The position numbers and the translations under genes are program-made. This document shows, piece after piece, positions 16,548-24,352 of a stretch of DNA of 32,486 bases (within the stretch, counting starts at the first letter, position 1; the number at the start of each line of letters is the position of its first letter). The notes beneath the pieces were generated by a model. That model was not told the origin of the DNA, ran no database searches, and saw only the letters and a program-made list of their open reading frames with translations. Origin of the DNA: an uncultured Prevotellaceae bacterium (lineage in GTDB: Bacteria > Bacteroidota > Bacteroidia > Bacteroidales > Bacteroidaceae); the NCBI GenBank assembly GCA_902800245.1, contig CADCDY010000024.1, forward strand, positions 1-32,486, read 5' to 3'.

Positions 16548-17669
16548 ATGGCAGAATATATAGAGAAAATCGACGAACTGACCCGTCAGTACAATGACGC
16601 CATCAACGCGCTGGAGGATTCATATAACATGGAGTCTTCACAGGTTTCTGGTTTGCAGATTCTGACATCGTCAAAACTGAAACACCAGTACTCTAAGAAA
16701 TATGAAGATTTGGCGAAGGAATATCTTGGCAAGCGAAAAGAGATTTTCGAAGAATACAAGAAGAACAACCCTGAATGGACGAAGAACCGTAAGATATGGG
16801 GCTGGATGTTCATCATAGGCATTATCTGCGCAATGGTTTGTTGCGGAGCATCGTTGCCATCATCGGAGGAACCGGCATCAGCCGTTGCTTCGCAGGCTGC
16901 TAGCAACAATCAGGAATCAACGCTGTGGAATGCTGAGAATATCCCCATCCCCTACTTACAGGACTCGACACAATATGTCTCTAACCCCGACTACGTGCTG
17001 AAACAGGAAACTGTCGACAAGATGAACGTCACGCTAAAGCGTCTGGAAAACGAGTTGGGCGTGCAGTCGGTAGTCATCGTGGTCAACAATATCGAAAACG
17101 ACGACCCCTTCCGTTTTGCACAGGAAGTGGGTAACAAATATGGCGTAGGCTATGGCAACAAGGGACTCGTGGTGGTCGTAGGCTACCAAGACCATAGCAT
17201 CAACATCTCGCCAGGACGCGCATTGGAGGCTGACCTGACGGATGCCGAATGCCATCGTCTGGAACAGGAATACGTTGTGCCTGCCATGCGCGCAGAAATG
17301 CCCGACAGTGCGATGTACTACCTGACGGAGGCCATCTATTCTACCTTGCAGAAGAAAGAACTGCCACAGATGTCGAATCTGTTGGGCGATAGTGGTGATG
17401 ATGGTCTGGGAACCATCGGACTCACCACGCTGGCAATCATTGCCTGGTGTGTGTTCTACCTGCGCAAAAACCGCGAATACCACTGGCTAGGCATGGCTGG
17501 TGCTGCATCACTGCTTGCTAACCCGTTCTACGAGGCATCCCGCAGTAGTGGTGGCGGAGGCGGTTTCGGAGGCTTCAGCGGTGGCGGTGGTCACTTCGGA
17601 GGCGGTGGCGGAGGCGGCCACTTCGGAGGAGGTTCCTTCGGCGGTGGTGGTGCTACGTCACGCTGGTAA
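16548..17669 (+). CDS. TPM-domain membrane protein with Gly-rich tail
   Basis: 373 residues. Order: a charged helical/coiled-coil N-terminus (1-80), membrane helix at ~85-101, a TPM domain (~140-270, with YVSNPDYVLKQETVDKMN, VVIVVNN, YGVGYGNKGLVVVVG and the ISPGRALEADLTD segment), a second helix (~288-304), and a Gly-rich tail (334-369) ending GATSRW, as in other TPM proteins. Start chosen at MAEYIEK; the frame is open for 27 codons upstream but that part overlaps aroE and the hairpin. Many TPM proteins begin with a signal peptide; this one has a cytoplasmic-looking helical region instead. lemA follows, a common pairing. Function unknown; TPM domains have been linked to phosphatase activity and photosystem repair. 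Confidence 0.8.
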   Translation: MAEYIEKIDELTRQYNDAINALEDSYNMESSQVSGLQILTSSKLKHQYSKKYEDLAKEYLGKRKEIFEEYKKNNPEWTKNRKIWGWMFIIGIICAMVCCGASLPSSEEPASAVASQAASNNQESTLWNAENIPIPYLQDSTQYVSNPDYVLKQETVDKMNVTLKRLENELGVQSVVIVVNNIENDDPFRFAQEVGNKYGVGYGNKGLVVVVGYQDHSINISPGRALEADLTDAECHRLEQEYVVPAMRAEMPDSAMYYLTEAIYSTLQKKELPQMSNLLGDSGDDGLGTIGLTTLAIIAWCVFYLRKNREYHWLGMAGAASLLANPFYEASRSSGGGGGFGGFSGGGGHFGGGGGGGHFGGGSFGGGGATSRW

Positions 17670-17705
17670 AAACGATTTTATTAACTTTTTAAATAATAAC
17701 GCATT

Positions 17706-18293
17706 ATGAAATTAAGTAAATCAACTATCGGAATCATCGCAGCTGTTGTCGTTGTCGTCATGTGGGCTGCAAGTGCTTACAATTCAATGGTCGGAGAGCA
17801 GGAGAAAGCTACTACTGCCTTCGCTAACGTACAGTCGGCTTATCAGCGTCGTGCTGACCTCATCCCTAACCTCGTCGAGGTAGTCAAAGGCTATGCTTCA
17901 CACGAGAAAGAAACCTTCGAGGCTGTCGTCAACGCTCGCGCAAAGGCTACTCAGGTAACCATCGACCCCTCAAACATGACTCCTGAGAAGATGAAGGAAT
18001 TCCAGCAGGCACAGGGCGAGCTGGGTTCTGCACTGGGACGTCTGCTTGCCGTACAGGAAAACTATCCTGAACTGAAGGCCAACGAGAACTTCCGCGACCT
18101 GCAGGTACAGTTGGAAGGCACCGAGAACCGCATCAACGAGGCCCGCAACACGTTTAACGGCGTCGTACAGAACTACAACACCTATATTCGTAAGTTTCCC
18201 AAGAACATCATCGCTGGTGTCTTCGGCTTCAACACCATGGACAAGTTCCAGGCCGATGCTGACGCTCAGAATGCTCCAAAAGTAAAATTTTAA
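17706..18293 (+). CDS. LemA family protein
   Basis: 195 residues. One N-terminal membrane helix (~8-25) is followed by the conserved YNSMVGEQEKATTAFANVQ and YQRRADLIPNLVEVVKGYA blocks and long amphipathic helices, ending with FPKNIIAGVFGFN, typical of LemA. The fold is a helical bundle displayed outside the inner membrane. It directly follows the TPM gene (36-base gap), the usual LemA-TPM partnership, and precedes purM by one base. The biochemical role is unresolved. Confidence 0.92.
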   Translation: MKLSKSTIGIIAAVVVVVMWAASAYNSMVGEQEKATTAFANVQSAYQRRADLIPNLVEVVKGYASHEKETFEAVVNARAKATQVTIDPSNMTPEKMKEFQQAQGELGSALGRLLAVQENYPELKANENFRDLQVQLEGTENRINEARNTFNGVVQNYNTYIRKFPKNIIAGVFGFNTMDKFQADADAQNAPKVKF

Positions 18294-18294
18294 T

Positions 18295-19458
18295 ATGAAC
18301 AACCGCTATATGCAGCGTGGCGTCTCTGCCGCTAAGGAGGACGTCCACGCTGCTATCAAAAACATCGACAAGGGTATCTTCCCGCAGGCATTCTGCAAGA
18401 TTATCCCTGACATACTCGGAGGTGACCCCGAGTACTGCAATATCATGCATGCTGACGGAGCAGGCACCAAGTCTGCTCTAGCCTACATGTATTGGAAGGA
18501 AACAGGCGACCTCAGCGTATGGAAGGGCATTGCCCAGGATGCCATCGTCATGAATACCGACGACCTGCTCTGCGTGGGTGCAGTCGACAACATCCTTGTT
18601 TCGAGTACTATCGGTCGCAACAAGATGCTCATCCCAGGTGAGGTCATCTCAGCCATCATCAATGGTACCGACGAACTGTTGGCAGAGCTCCGCGAGATGG
18701 GCATCGGCATCTGGCCCACAGGTGGTGAGACGGCTGACGTGGGCGACCTTGTTCGCACCATCATTGTCGACTCTACCGTCACTTGCCGCATGAAGCGTTC
18801 TGACGTTATCGACAACGCCAATATCCGTCCGGGCGACGTCATCGTGGGTCTTTCATCCACAGGGCAGGCTACCTATGAGAAGCGCTACAATGGTGGTATG
18901 GGCTCAAACGGTCTGACCTCAGCCCGTCACGATGTCTTCGCAAAGTATCTGGCCGAGAAATACCCTGAGAGCTTCGACCATGCCGTGCCCGACGACCTCG
19001 TCTATAGCGGCAAGTACGAACTGACGGATGCGGTCGATGGTTCCCCCGTCGATGCTGGCCAGCTCGTGCTCTCCCCCACCCGCACCTATGCGCCCGTCAT
19101 CAAGCGCCTGCTCGACGAGCTGCGCCCCGAAATCCACGGTATGGTGCATTGCACAGGTGGCGCCCAGACCAAGGTGCTCCACTTCGTCAACGACAACTGC
19201 CGCGTCGTCAAGGACAATATGTTCCCCGTTCCTCCGTTGTTCCGTGTCATTCACGATTGTTCTGGCACAGACTGGAAGGAAATGTACCAAGTGTTCAACA
19301 TGGGACACCGCATGGAAATCTACGTACGTCCTGAGGTTGCCGATCAGGTCATCGCCCTCTCTCGTTCGTTCAACATCGACGCACAAGTCGTAGGTCACAT
19401 CGAGGAAGGTCCCAAGGACCTGACTATCCAGTCCGAATTCGGCACCTTCAATTATTAA
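18295..19458 (+). CDS. purM: Phosphoribosylformylglycinamidine cyclo-ligase (AIR synthetase)
   Basis: 387 residues; closes FGAM to AIR with ATP, the fifth step of purine synthesis. AIR-synthase features: YMQRGVSAAKEDV near the start, HADGAGTKSALAYM (substrate/ATP loop), DDLLCVGA, PTGGETADV, PGDVIVGLSSTGQATYEKRYNGGMGSNGLTSAR and HCTGGAQTKVLHF. It is longer than the ~345-residue enteric enzyme, consistent with the diverged Bacteroidetes form. The next in-frame Met (MQRG) at 18310 is a less likely start. One base separates it from lemA, and prfA follows 43 bases on. Confidence 0.9.
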   Translation: MNNRYMQRGVSAAKEDVHAAIKNIDKGIFPQAFCKIIPDILGGDPEYCNIMHADGAGTKSALAYMYWKETGDLSVWKGIAQDAIVMNTDDLLCVGAVDNILVSSTIGRNKMLIPGEVISAIINGTDELLAELREMGIGIWPTGGETADVGDLVRTIIVDSTVTCRMKRSDVIDNANIRPGDVIVGLSSTGQATYEKRYNGGMGSNGLTSARHDVFAKYLAEKYPESFDHAVPDDLVYSGKYELTDAVDGSPVDAGQLVLSPTRTYAPVIKRLLDELRPEIHGMVHCTGGAQTKVLHFVNDNCRVVKDNMFPVPPLFRVIHDCSGTDWKEMYQVFNMGHRMEIYVRPEVADQVIALSRSFNIDAQVVGHIEEGPKDLTIQSEFGTFNY

Positions 19459-19501
19459 GTGTTCCGTACACTGAGGTTACGCTTCAGCCCCTAAAGAGAA
19501 T

Positions 19502-20611
19502 ATGGAAAATAACAGTATACTACAAAAATTAGACGGTCTGGAGGCTCGCTTCGAGGAGGTGTCGACACTGATTACCGACCCTGACGTGATAGCCGACCAG
19601 AACCGTTTCGTGAAACTGACAAAAGAGTACAAGGATTTGGGCGACATCATGGACGCCCGTAAGCGCTACATCGCCTGTTTGAACAGTATCATGGAGGCAA
19701 AGGACATTCTGGCCAACGAGAGTGACCCAGAGATGAAGGAGATGGCTCGCGAAGAGCTGACGGAGAACGAGGCGCTACAACCAAAGTTAGAAGAGGAAAT
19801 CAAGATTGCACTCATCCCCAAGGACCCTGAGGATGCCAAGAATGTGCAGATGGAGATTCGTGCAGGAACAGGTGGCGACGAGGCTTGTCTCTTTGCCGGC
19901 GACCTATTTAAGATGTACAAGAGCTACTGTGACTCGAAGGGTTGGCAGCTCAGCATTACCAGCGTCAGCGAAGGTGCCGTGGGTGGTTTCAAGGAGATTG
20001 ACTTTGCCGTCAGCGGTGCTGATGTCTATGGTACCTTGAAGTATGAATCGGGGGTACACCGTGTACAGCGTGTACCAGCTACCGAGACACAGGGACGCAT
20101 GCACACCTCTGCCGCTACCGTTGCCGTACTGCCTGAAGCTGATAAGTTCGAGGTACACGTCAACGAGGGTGAGATCAAGTGGGATACCTTCCGCAGTTCT
20201 GGTGCCGGTGGTCAGAACGTGAACAAGGTGGAATCGGGTGTTCGTCTGCGCTATATGTGGAAGAACCCTAATACGGGCGAGACGGAGGAGATACTTATTG
20301 AATGTACCGAGACGCGCGACCAACCCAAGAACAAAGAGCGTGCCCTCTCGCGCCTGTACACCTTTATATATGATAAGGAGCACCAGAAGTATATGGACGA
20401 TATCGCCTCTCGTCGTAAGAGCCTCGTCTCTACAGGTGACCGTTCAGCCAAGATCCGTACCTACAACTTCCCACAGGGACGCGTGACAGACCATCGTATC
20501 GGCTACACGACTCACGACCTGCAGGGCTTCCTCGGTGGCGACATTCAGCCCATGATTGATGCGCTGACTGTGGCTGAAAATGCAGAACGTATGAAAGAAT
20601 CAGAATTATAA
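19502..20611 (+). CDS. prfA: Peptide chain release factor 1
   Basis: 369 residues; recognises UAA and UAG stop codons and triggers peptide release. The codon-reading motif PAT (192-194, in RVPATETQGRMH) identifies RF1 rather than RF2, and the catalytic GGQ is at 236-238 in SSGAGGQNVNKVESG. The coiled N-terminal domain (EARFEEVSTLITDP) and the C-terminal RIGYTTHDLQGFLGGD are also typical. Length is as expected. The stop is seven bases before an ATG that opens the in-frame segment leading into pyrF. Confidence 0.97.
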   Translation: MENNSILQKLDGLEARFEEVSTLITDPDVIADQNRFVKLTKEYKDLGDIMDARKRYIACLNSIMEAKDILANESDPEMKEMAREELTENEALQPKLEEEIKIALIPKDPEDAKNVQMEIRAGTGGDEACLFAGDLFKMYKSYCDSKGWQLSITSVSEGAVGGFKEIDFAVSGADVYGTLKYESGVHRVQRVPATETQGRMHTSAATVAVLPEADKFEVHVNEGEIKWDTFRSSGAGGQNVNKVESGVRLRYMWKNPNTGETEEILIECTETRDQPKNKERALSRLYTFIYDKEHQKYMDDIASRRKSLVSTGDRSAKIRTYNFPQGRVTDHRIGYTTHDLQGFLGGDIQPMIDALTVAENAERMKESEL

Positions 20612-20618
20612 TTGAATT

Positions 20619-20801
20619 ATGGGATTTTGGAAAGAAGTTAAAAAAGAATGGACATGGTCTAGCATCAAGAAGCAATGGTCTGACTTTCTGGCAATATTCA
20701 TTGCCGCAGCAATCGCATGGCTTTTGGCTTTATTGGCTGGTATGGTTAATCGTCTTCTTCCTATCAAGATTTATCCTATTATTAATAAAGAAAAGCATTT
20801 C
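20619..20801 (+). other. 61-codon membrane-segment frame running without stop into pyrF
   Basis: From the ATG at 20619, seven bases after prfA, 61 codons read in frame into pyrF with no stop. The product starts [20 protein letters not shown], then a hydrophobic helix ([21 protein letters not shown], about 23-43), then [19 protein letters not shown] basic amphipathic start plus one clean helix looks like protein, not spacer, and base composition is more A/T-rich than neighbouring genes. It is either a membrane-anchored N-terminus of PyrF, a small membrane protein that lost its stop codon, or chance. Confidence 0.5.
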
Positions 20802-21656
20802 ATGACAAGAACAGAATTAATAGAACAGATTCGTGAGAAACGCTCGTTTCTATGCGTAGGTCTCGATACGGACATCAACAAGATACCGCAGTGCATCATC
20901 GACGAGGCAAAGGAAAAGGACGGCGACGACTACATCTTCCGCGCCTTGTGCGAGTTTAATGCCCTGATTATCGATGCCACAGCCCCCTACTGCGTAGCCT
21001 ACAAGCCCAATCTGGCTTTCTACGAGGCTTACGGAGTAGATGGCATTCTGGCTTTCGAAGCCACCATCGACTACCTGAAAGAGGAATACCCCAACCACTT
21101 CATCATCGCTGATGCCAAGCGTGGTGACATTGGCAACACGTCGAAGATGTATGCCAAGACGTTCTTCGAGGAGTACGACGTCGATGCTCTGACCGTTGCT
21201 CCCTATATGGGCGAAGACAGCGTCACCCCCTTCCTCGGTTACGACGACAAGTGGGTCATCCTGTTGGCACTGACCAGCAACAAGGGTTCGCACGACTTCC
21301 AGCTGACGGAGGATGCTCAGGGTGAGCGTCTCTTCGAGAAGGTGCTGAAGCAAAGTCAGCAGTGGGGCAACGAGGATAACATGATGTATGTCGTCGGAGC
21401 CACGCAGGGAAAGATGTTCGAGGACATCCGCAAGGTAGCCCCCAAGCACTTCCTGCTGGTTCCTGGTGTTGGTGCACAAGGTGGAAGTCTCGAAGAGGTA
21501 TGCAAATACGGTATGATTCCTGATGAGATTGGGCTGTTAGTGAATTCCTCTCGTGGAATTATCTATGCTTCTCAGAATGAGGACTTTGCCGAGGTAGCAG
21601 GACAGAAAGCAAAGGAGTTGCAAGAGCAAATGGCAAAAATAATTCATAGTTCATAG
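20802..21656 (+). CDS. pyrF: Orotidine 5'-phosphate decarboxylase (type 2)
   Basis: 284 residues from the preferred start [22 protein letters not shown]; decarboxylates OMP to UMP, the last step of UMP synthesis. The catalytic Asp/Lys block is [12 protein letters not shown] with Lys106; VGLDTD (19-24), [30 protein letters not shown] and [10 protein letters not shown] are the other family motifs. Other type 2 PyrF proteins start at an equivalent of this Met, which has an A-rich leader (ATTAATAAAGAAAAG). The frame is open upstream to 20619. The C-terminus IIHSS is encoded by TTCATAG direct repeats, so the end of the gene has probably been remodelled. Confidence 0.93.
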   Translation: MTRTELIEQIREKRSFLCVGLDTDINKIPQCIIDEAKEKDGDDYIFRALCEFNALIIDATAPYCVAYKPNLAFYEAYGVDGILAFEATIDYLKEEYPNHFIIADAKRGDIGNTSKMYAKTFFEEYDVDALTVAPYMGEDSVTPFLGYDDKWVILLALTSNKGSHDFQLTEDAQGERLFEKVLKQSQQWGNEDNMMYVVGATQGKMFEDIRKVAPKHFLLVPGVGAQGGSLEEVCKYGMIPDEIGLLVNSSRGIIYASQNEDFAEVAGQKAKELQEQMAKIIHSS

Positions 21657-21664
21657 TTCATAAT
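21642..21664 (+). repeat. Short tandem TTCATAG-type repeats at the pyrF 3' end
   Basis: Three tandem near-copies of the 7-mer (TTCATAG, TTCATAG, TTCATAA) span the pyrF stop codon and continue into the gap. They resemble the degenerate A/T-rich heptamer strings seen between many Prevotella and Bacteroides genes; a related string (GTTGAGAATTGAAAG) lies at 10327-10341 before the HD gene. Confidence 0.55.
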
Positions 21665-21673
21665 TATTTAGTA

Positions 21674-21733
21674 CCTTTTCGCTTCGCGAGAAGGCACTCC
21701 CGTTCGGAAAAGTCCAAATTTTATTTGGTTTTT
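21674..21733 (+). terminator. Double hairpin terminator region after pyrF
   Basis: Two hairpins follow pyrF. The first has a 9-bp stem with one G-U pair (21674-21682 with 21686-21694, CCTTTTCGC/GCGAGAAGG). The second is CCAAAT/ATTTGG (21714-21719 with 21723-21728) followed by five Ts. The second overlaps the -33 box of the pheS promoter. Confidence 0.6.
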
Positions 21734-21755
21734 CGCTCACTTATTCGTACCTTTG
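21724..21755 (+). promoter_or_regulatory. pheS promoter
   Basis: TTTG (21724-21727), 20 bp, TACCTTTG (21748-21755): consensus -33/-7 pair, 30 bases before the ATG. The -33 TTTG is part of the terminator hairpin ATTTGG arm. Confidence 0.82.
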
Positions 21756-21785
21756 CAGGCAAAATAGAATTCTATATATAGAAAC

Positions 21786-22844
21786 ATGATACTTGACAAG
21801 ATTGACCAACTTCTGAAAGAAGTACAAACATTAAACGCGCAGAATGCCGAGGAAGTAGAGCAGCTGCGCCTTAAATACCTGAGTAAGAAAGGCGAGATTA
21901 CGCTCTTGATGAACGATTTCCGCGAAGTACCTGCTGACCAGAAAAAAGAGGTCGGCATGAAGATTAATGAGCTTAAGACGTTGGCTACAGAGCGCATCAA
22001 CCAGTTACGCGAGAATTGCTCTACTCAGGAAGGCGACAACGAAGGCATCGACCTGACACGTACGCCCTACCCCATTGGACTGGGTACGCGTCATCCGCTG
22101 ACCATCGTGACCAACGAGATTATCGACATTTTCTCGCGAATGGGATTTGTCCTTGCAGACGGTCCTGAGGTAGAGGACGATTTGCATGTCTTCACAAAGA
22201 TGAACTTTGCCGCCGACCATCCGGCTCGCGACATGCAGGACACCTTTTTTGTCAGCCAGCATCCAAACGATGTCACCAAGAACATCCTGTTGCGTTCACA
22301 CACATCAAGCGTTCAAGCTCGTGTGATGGAGAATATGCACACGGAAGACGGTAAACTGACAGCACCTATCCGCGTCATTTGTCCTGGACGTGTATATCGT
22401 AATGAGGCCATCACGGCACGTGCACACTGTTTCTTCCATCAGGTGGAAGGATTGTATATCGACAAAAATGTATCGTTCACTGACCTGAAACAGGTGCTAC
22501 TGTCCTTCGCTCGCGAGATGTTCGGACCAGATACCCAGATTCGCCTGCGTCCCTCATATTTCCCATTCACTGAGCCCAGTGCAGAGATGGATATCTCGTG
22601 CTTCATCTGTGGCGGCGAGGGTTGTGGATTCTGCAAGCACACAGGATGGGTTGAGATTCTCGGATGTGGTATGGTTGACCCCAACGTGCTGGAGCAGTGT
22701 GGCATCGACTCCAAAGAGTACAGCGGCTATGCTTTCGGCATGGGCGTCGAGCGCATTACCAACTTGAAATACCGCGTGTCAGATCTCCGTATGTTCTCTG
22801 AAAACGATGTACGTTTCCTGAAAGAATTTGAATCTGCTAACTAA
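21786..22844 (+). CDS. pheS: Phenylalanine--tRNA ligase alpha subunit
   Basis: 352 residues; catalytic subunit of the alpha2beta2 synthetase charging tRNA-Phe. An N-terminal coiled coil for tRNA contact (1-85) precedes the class II catalytic core: motif 2 around ICPGRVYRNEAITARAHCFFHQVEG, RPSYFPFTEPSAEMDI, and motif 3 GYAFGMGVERITNLKY. A four-cysteine knuckle (Cys272, Cys275, Cys280, Cys283 in CFICGGEGCGFC) suggests a metal site, found in many bacterial PheS but absent from the enteric one. pheT is not adjacent in this window. Own consensus promoter upstream. Confidence 0.96.
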   Translation: MILDKIDQLLKEVQTLNAQNAEEVEQLRLKYLSKKGEITLLMNDFREVPADQKKEVGMKINELKTLATERINQLRENCSTQEGDNEGIDLTRTPYPIGLGTRHPLTIVTNEIIDIFSRMGFVLADGPEVEDDLHVFTKMNFAADHPARDMQDTFFVSQHPNDVTKNILLRSHTSSVQARVMENMHTEDGKLTAPIRVICPGRVYRNEAITARAHCFFHQVEGLYIDKNVSFTDLKQVLLSFAREMFGPDTQIRLRPSYFPFTEPSAEMDISCFICGGEGCGFCKHTGWVEILGCGMVDPNVLEQCGIDSKEYSGYAFGMGVERITNLKYRVSDLRMFSENDVRFLKEFESAN

Positions 22845-22850
22845 AAGGGC

Positions 22851-23459
22851 ATGAAACTCGTTCTCATGACACAACCCACGTTCTTCGTGGAGGAAGATAA
22901 AATCCTGACGTCACTCTTCGAGGAGGGACTCGACAACCTGCATCTTTATAAGCCAGGTTCCGAGCCCATCTATTCTGAACGACTGCTGACATTGCTGTCG
23001 GACGATTACTATAAGAAGATTACCGTTCACGACAATTTCTACCTCAAGGAAGAATACAAGTTGCGTGGTATCCATATTGACGACGAGACCACTCCTGCAC
23101 CAAAAGGCTATCGCGGAAACATCAGTCGTACATGTACGCATCTGGACCAATTGAAAACGGCCAAGAAGAATGCTGATTATGTGCTGTTGAAATACATCTT
23201 TGACAGTCAGACGGAACCAGACCAGAAGGCGTCATTCACCGCCGAGGAACTGAAAGAGGCATCGCGTCGTGGACTCATCGACCGCCACGTCTATGCATTG
23301 GGAGGCATGAATCTCGACACTATCAAGATGGCCAAGGACTTAGGTTTCGGAGGTATCGTCATCAGCGGCGACCTTTGGAATCGTTTCAACATCCAGCAGG
23401 AACTGGACTATCAGGCACTGATTGATCATTTTGCAAAACTACGTAAAGCTATAGGATAA
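22851..23459 (+). CDS. ThiE/TenI-like TIM-barrel protein
   Basis: 202 residues with a pattern matching thiamine-phosphate synthase/TenI barrels: a substitute for the NDR loop (VHDNFYLKEEYKLRGIHIDD, ~59-78), the equivalent of the S-HT loop (SRTCTHLDQLKTAK), ADYVLLKYIFDSQTEPDQ in place of the GP-F-T-TK motif, and ALGGMNLDTIKMAKDLGFGGIVISG as the final phosphate-binding strand. Several ThiE-defining residues (NDR, LGQ, TK) are altered, so true thiamine-phosphate synthase activity is doubtful; a diverged TenI-like role is at least as likely. It lies six bases after pheS and three before prs, so is probably co-transcribed. Confidence 0.68.
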   Translation: MKLVLMTQPTFFVEEDKILTSLFEEGLDNLHLYKPGSEPIYSERLLTLLSDDYYKKITVHDNFYLKEEYKLRGIHIDDETTPAPKGYRGNISRTCTHLDQLKTAKKNADYVLLKYIFDSQTEPDQKASFTAEELKEASRRGLIDRHVYALGGMNLDTIKMAKDLGFGGIVISGDLWNRFNIQQELDYQALIDHFAKLRKAIG

Positions 23460-23462
23460 GCT

Positions 23463-24352
23463 ATGAACAATAAAAACTACATGGTATTTTCAGGTACGGC
23501 AACAAAGTACCTCGCGGAGAAAATCTGCCAAAGCCTTGGGTGTCCGTTAGGTGAACTTCTTATCACCAAGTTCTCCGACGGCGAGTTTGCTGTTTCATAT
23601 GAGGAAAGCATCCGTGGACGCGACATCTTCCTCGTACAGAGCACGTTCCCAAACTCTGACAATCTGATGGAGTTGCTCTTGATGATTGATGCCGCCAAGC
23701 GCGCATCTGCACGTACCATCAATGCGGTCATTCCCTATTTCGGATGGGCACGTCAAGATCGAAAGGACAAGCCACGTGTCAGCATAGGCGCAAAATTGGT
23801 GGCCGACCTGCTGAGTGCTGCTGGTGTCAATCGCGTGATTACGATGGACCTCCATGCAGACCAGATTCAGGGGTTCTTCGATGTTCCTGTCGACCATCTC
23901 TATGCGTCGAACGTTATTCTTCCCTATCTGCAGAGTCTGAAACTTGAGGATATGGTGATAGCATCGCCTGACGTAGGTGGTTCCAAGCGTGCTAATACCT
24001 ATGCCAAGTATCTAGGTTGTCCGCTGGTGCTGTGTAACAAGACCCGTGCTCGTGCTAATGTGGTAGCCACGATGCAGATTATCGGTGACGTGGAAGGTAA
24101 GAATGTGGTGATTATCGACGACATGGTGGATACTGCAGGTACCATTACCAAAGCTGCAGATATCATGAAGGAAGCTGGCCCGCCAGCGAACGTGTTCAGA
24201 ATTCAGCCCTCGAGGAGATCGTATTTACCGACTCCATCCCCTACTCTCAGCGGTGCGCCAAAGTGAAACAGCTGAGTGTAGCAGATTTATTCGCAGAAAC
24301 AATCCGTAGAGTTATCAACAATGAAAGCATCTCTAGCCAGTATATTATTTAG
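23463..24352 (+). pseudogene. prs: Ribose-phosphate pyrophosphokinase, disrupted by a ~46-base deletion/frameshift
   Basis: Prs makes PRPP for purine, pyrimidine, His and Trp synthesis. The first 240 codons are normal: the RQDRKDKPR loop, MDLHADQIQGFFDVPVDHL, and the PRPP-binding VVIIDDMVDTAGT. After KEAG (~24178) the frame shifts and stops at 24266, giving only 267 residues ending in unrelated sequence. The +1-shifted frame immediately continues as Prs (PASERVQNSALEE, then TDSIPYSQRCAKVKQL and SSQYII) to a stop at 24350-24352. Compared with the family, about 15 residues between EAG and GPASE are missing; restoring 46 bases would give exactly 312 codons, the usual size. Either a real lesion or an assembly error; the rest shows no decay. 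Confidence 0.88.

Noticed and set aside
17545-17662. Tandem GGCGGTGG-like repeats, considered as a repeat array or CRISPR
   Set aside because: They encode the Gly-rich tail expected of TPM proteins; irregular unit length and no spacers.
19459-19501. Small hairpins in the purM-prfA gap (GTGT/ACAC and CTGA/TCAG)
   Set aside because: Only four base pairs each; not distinguishable from chance.
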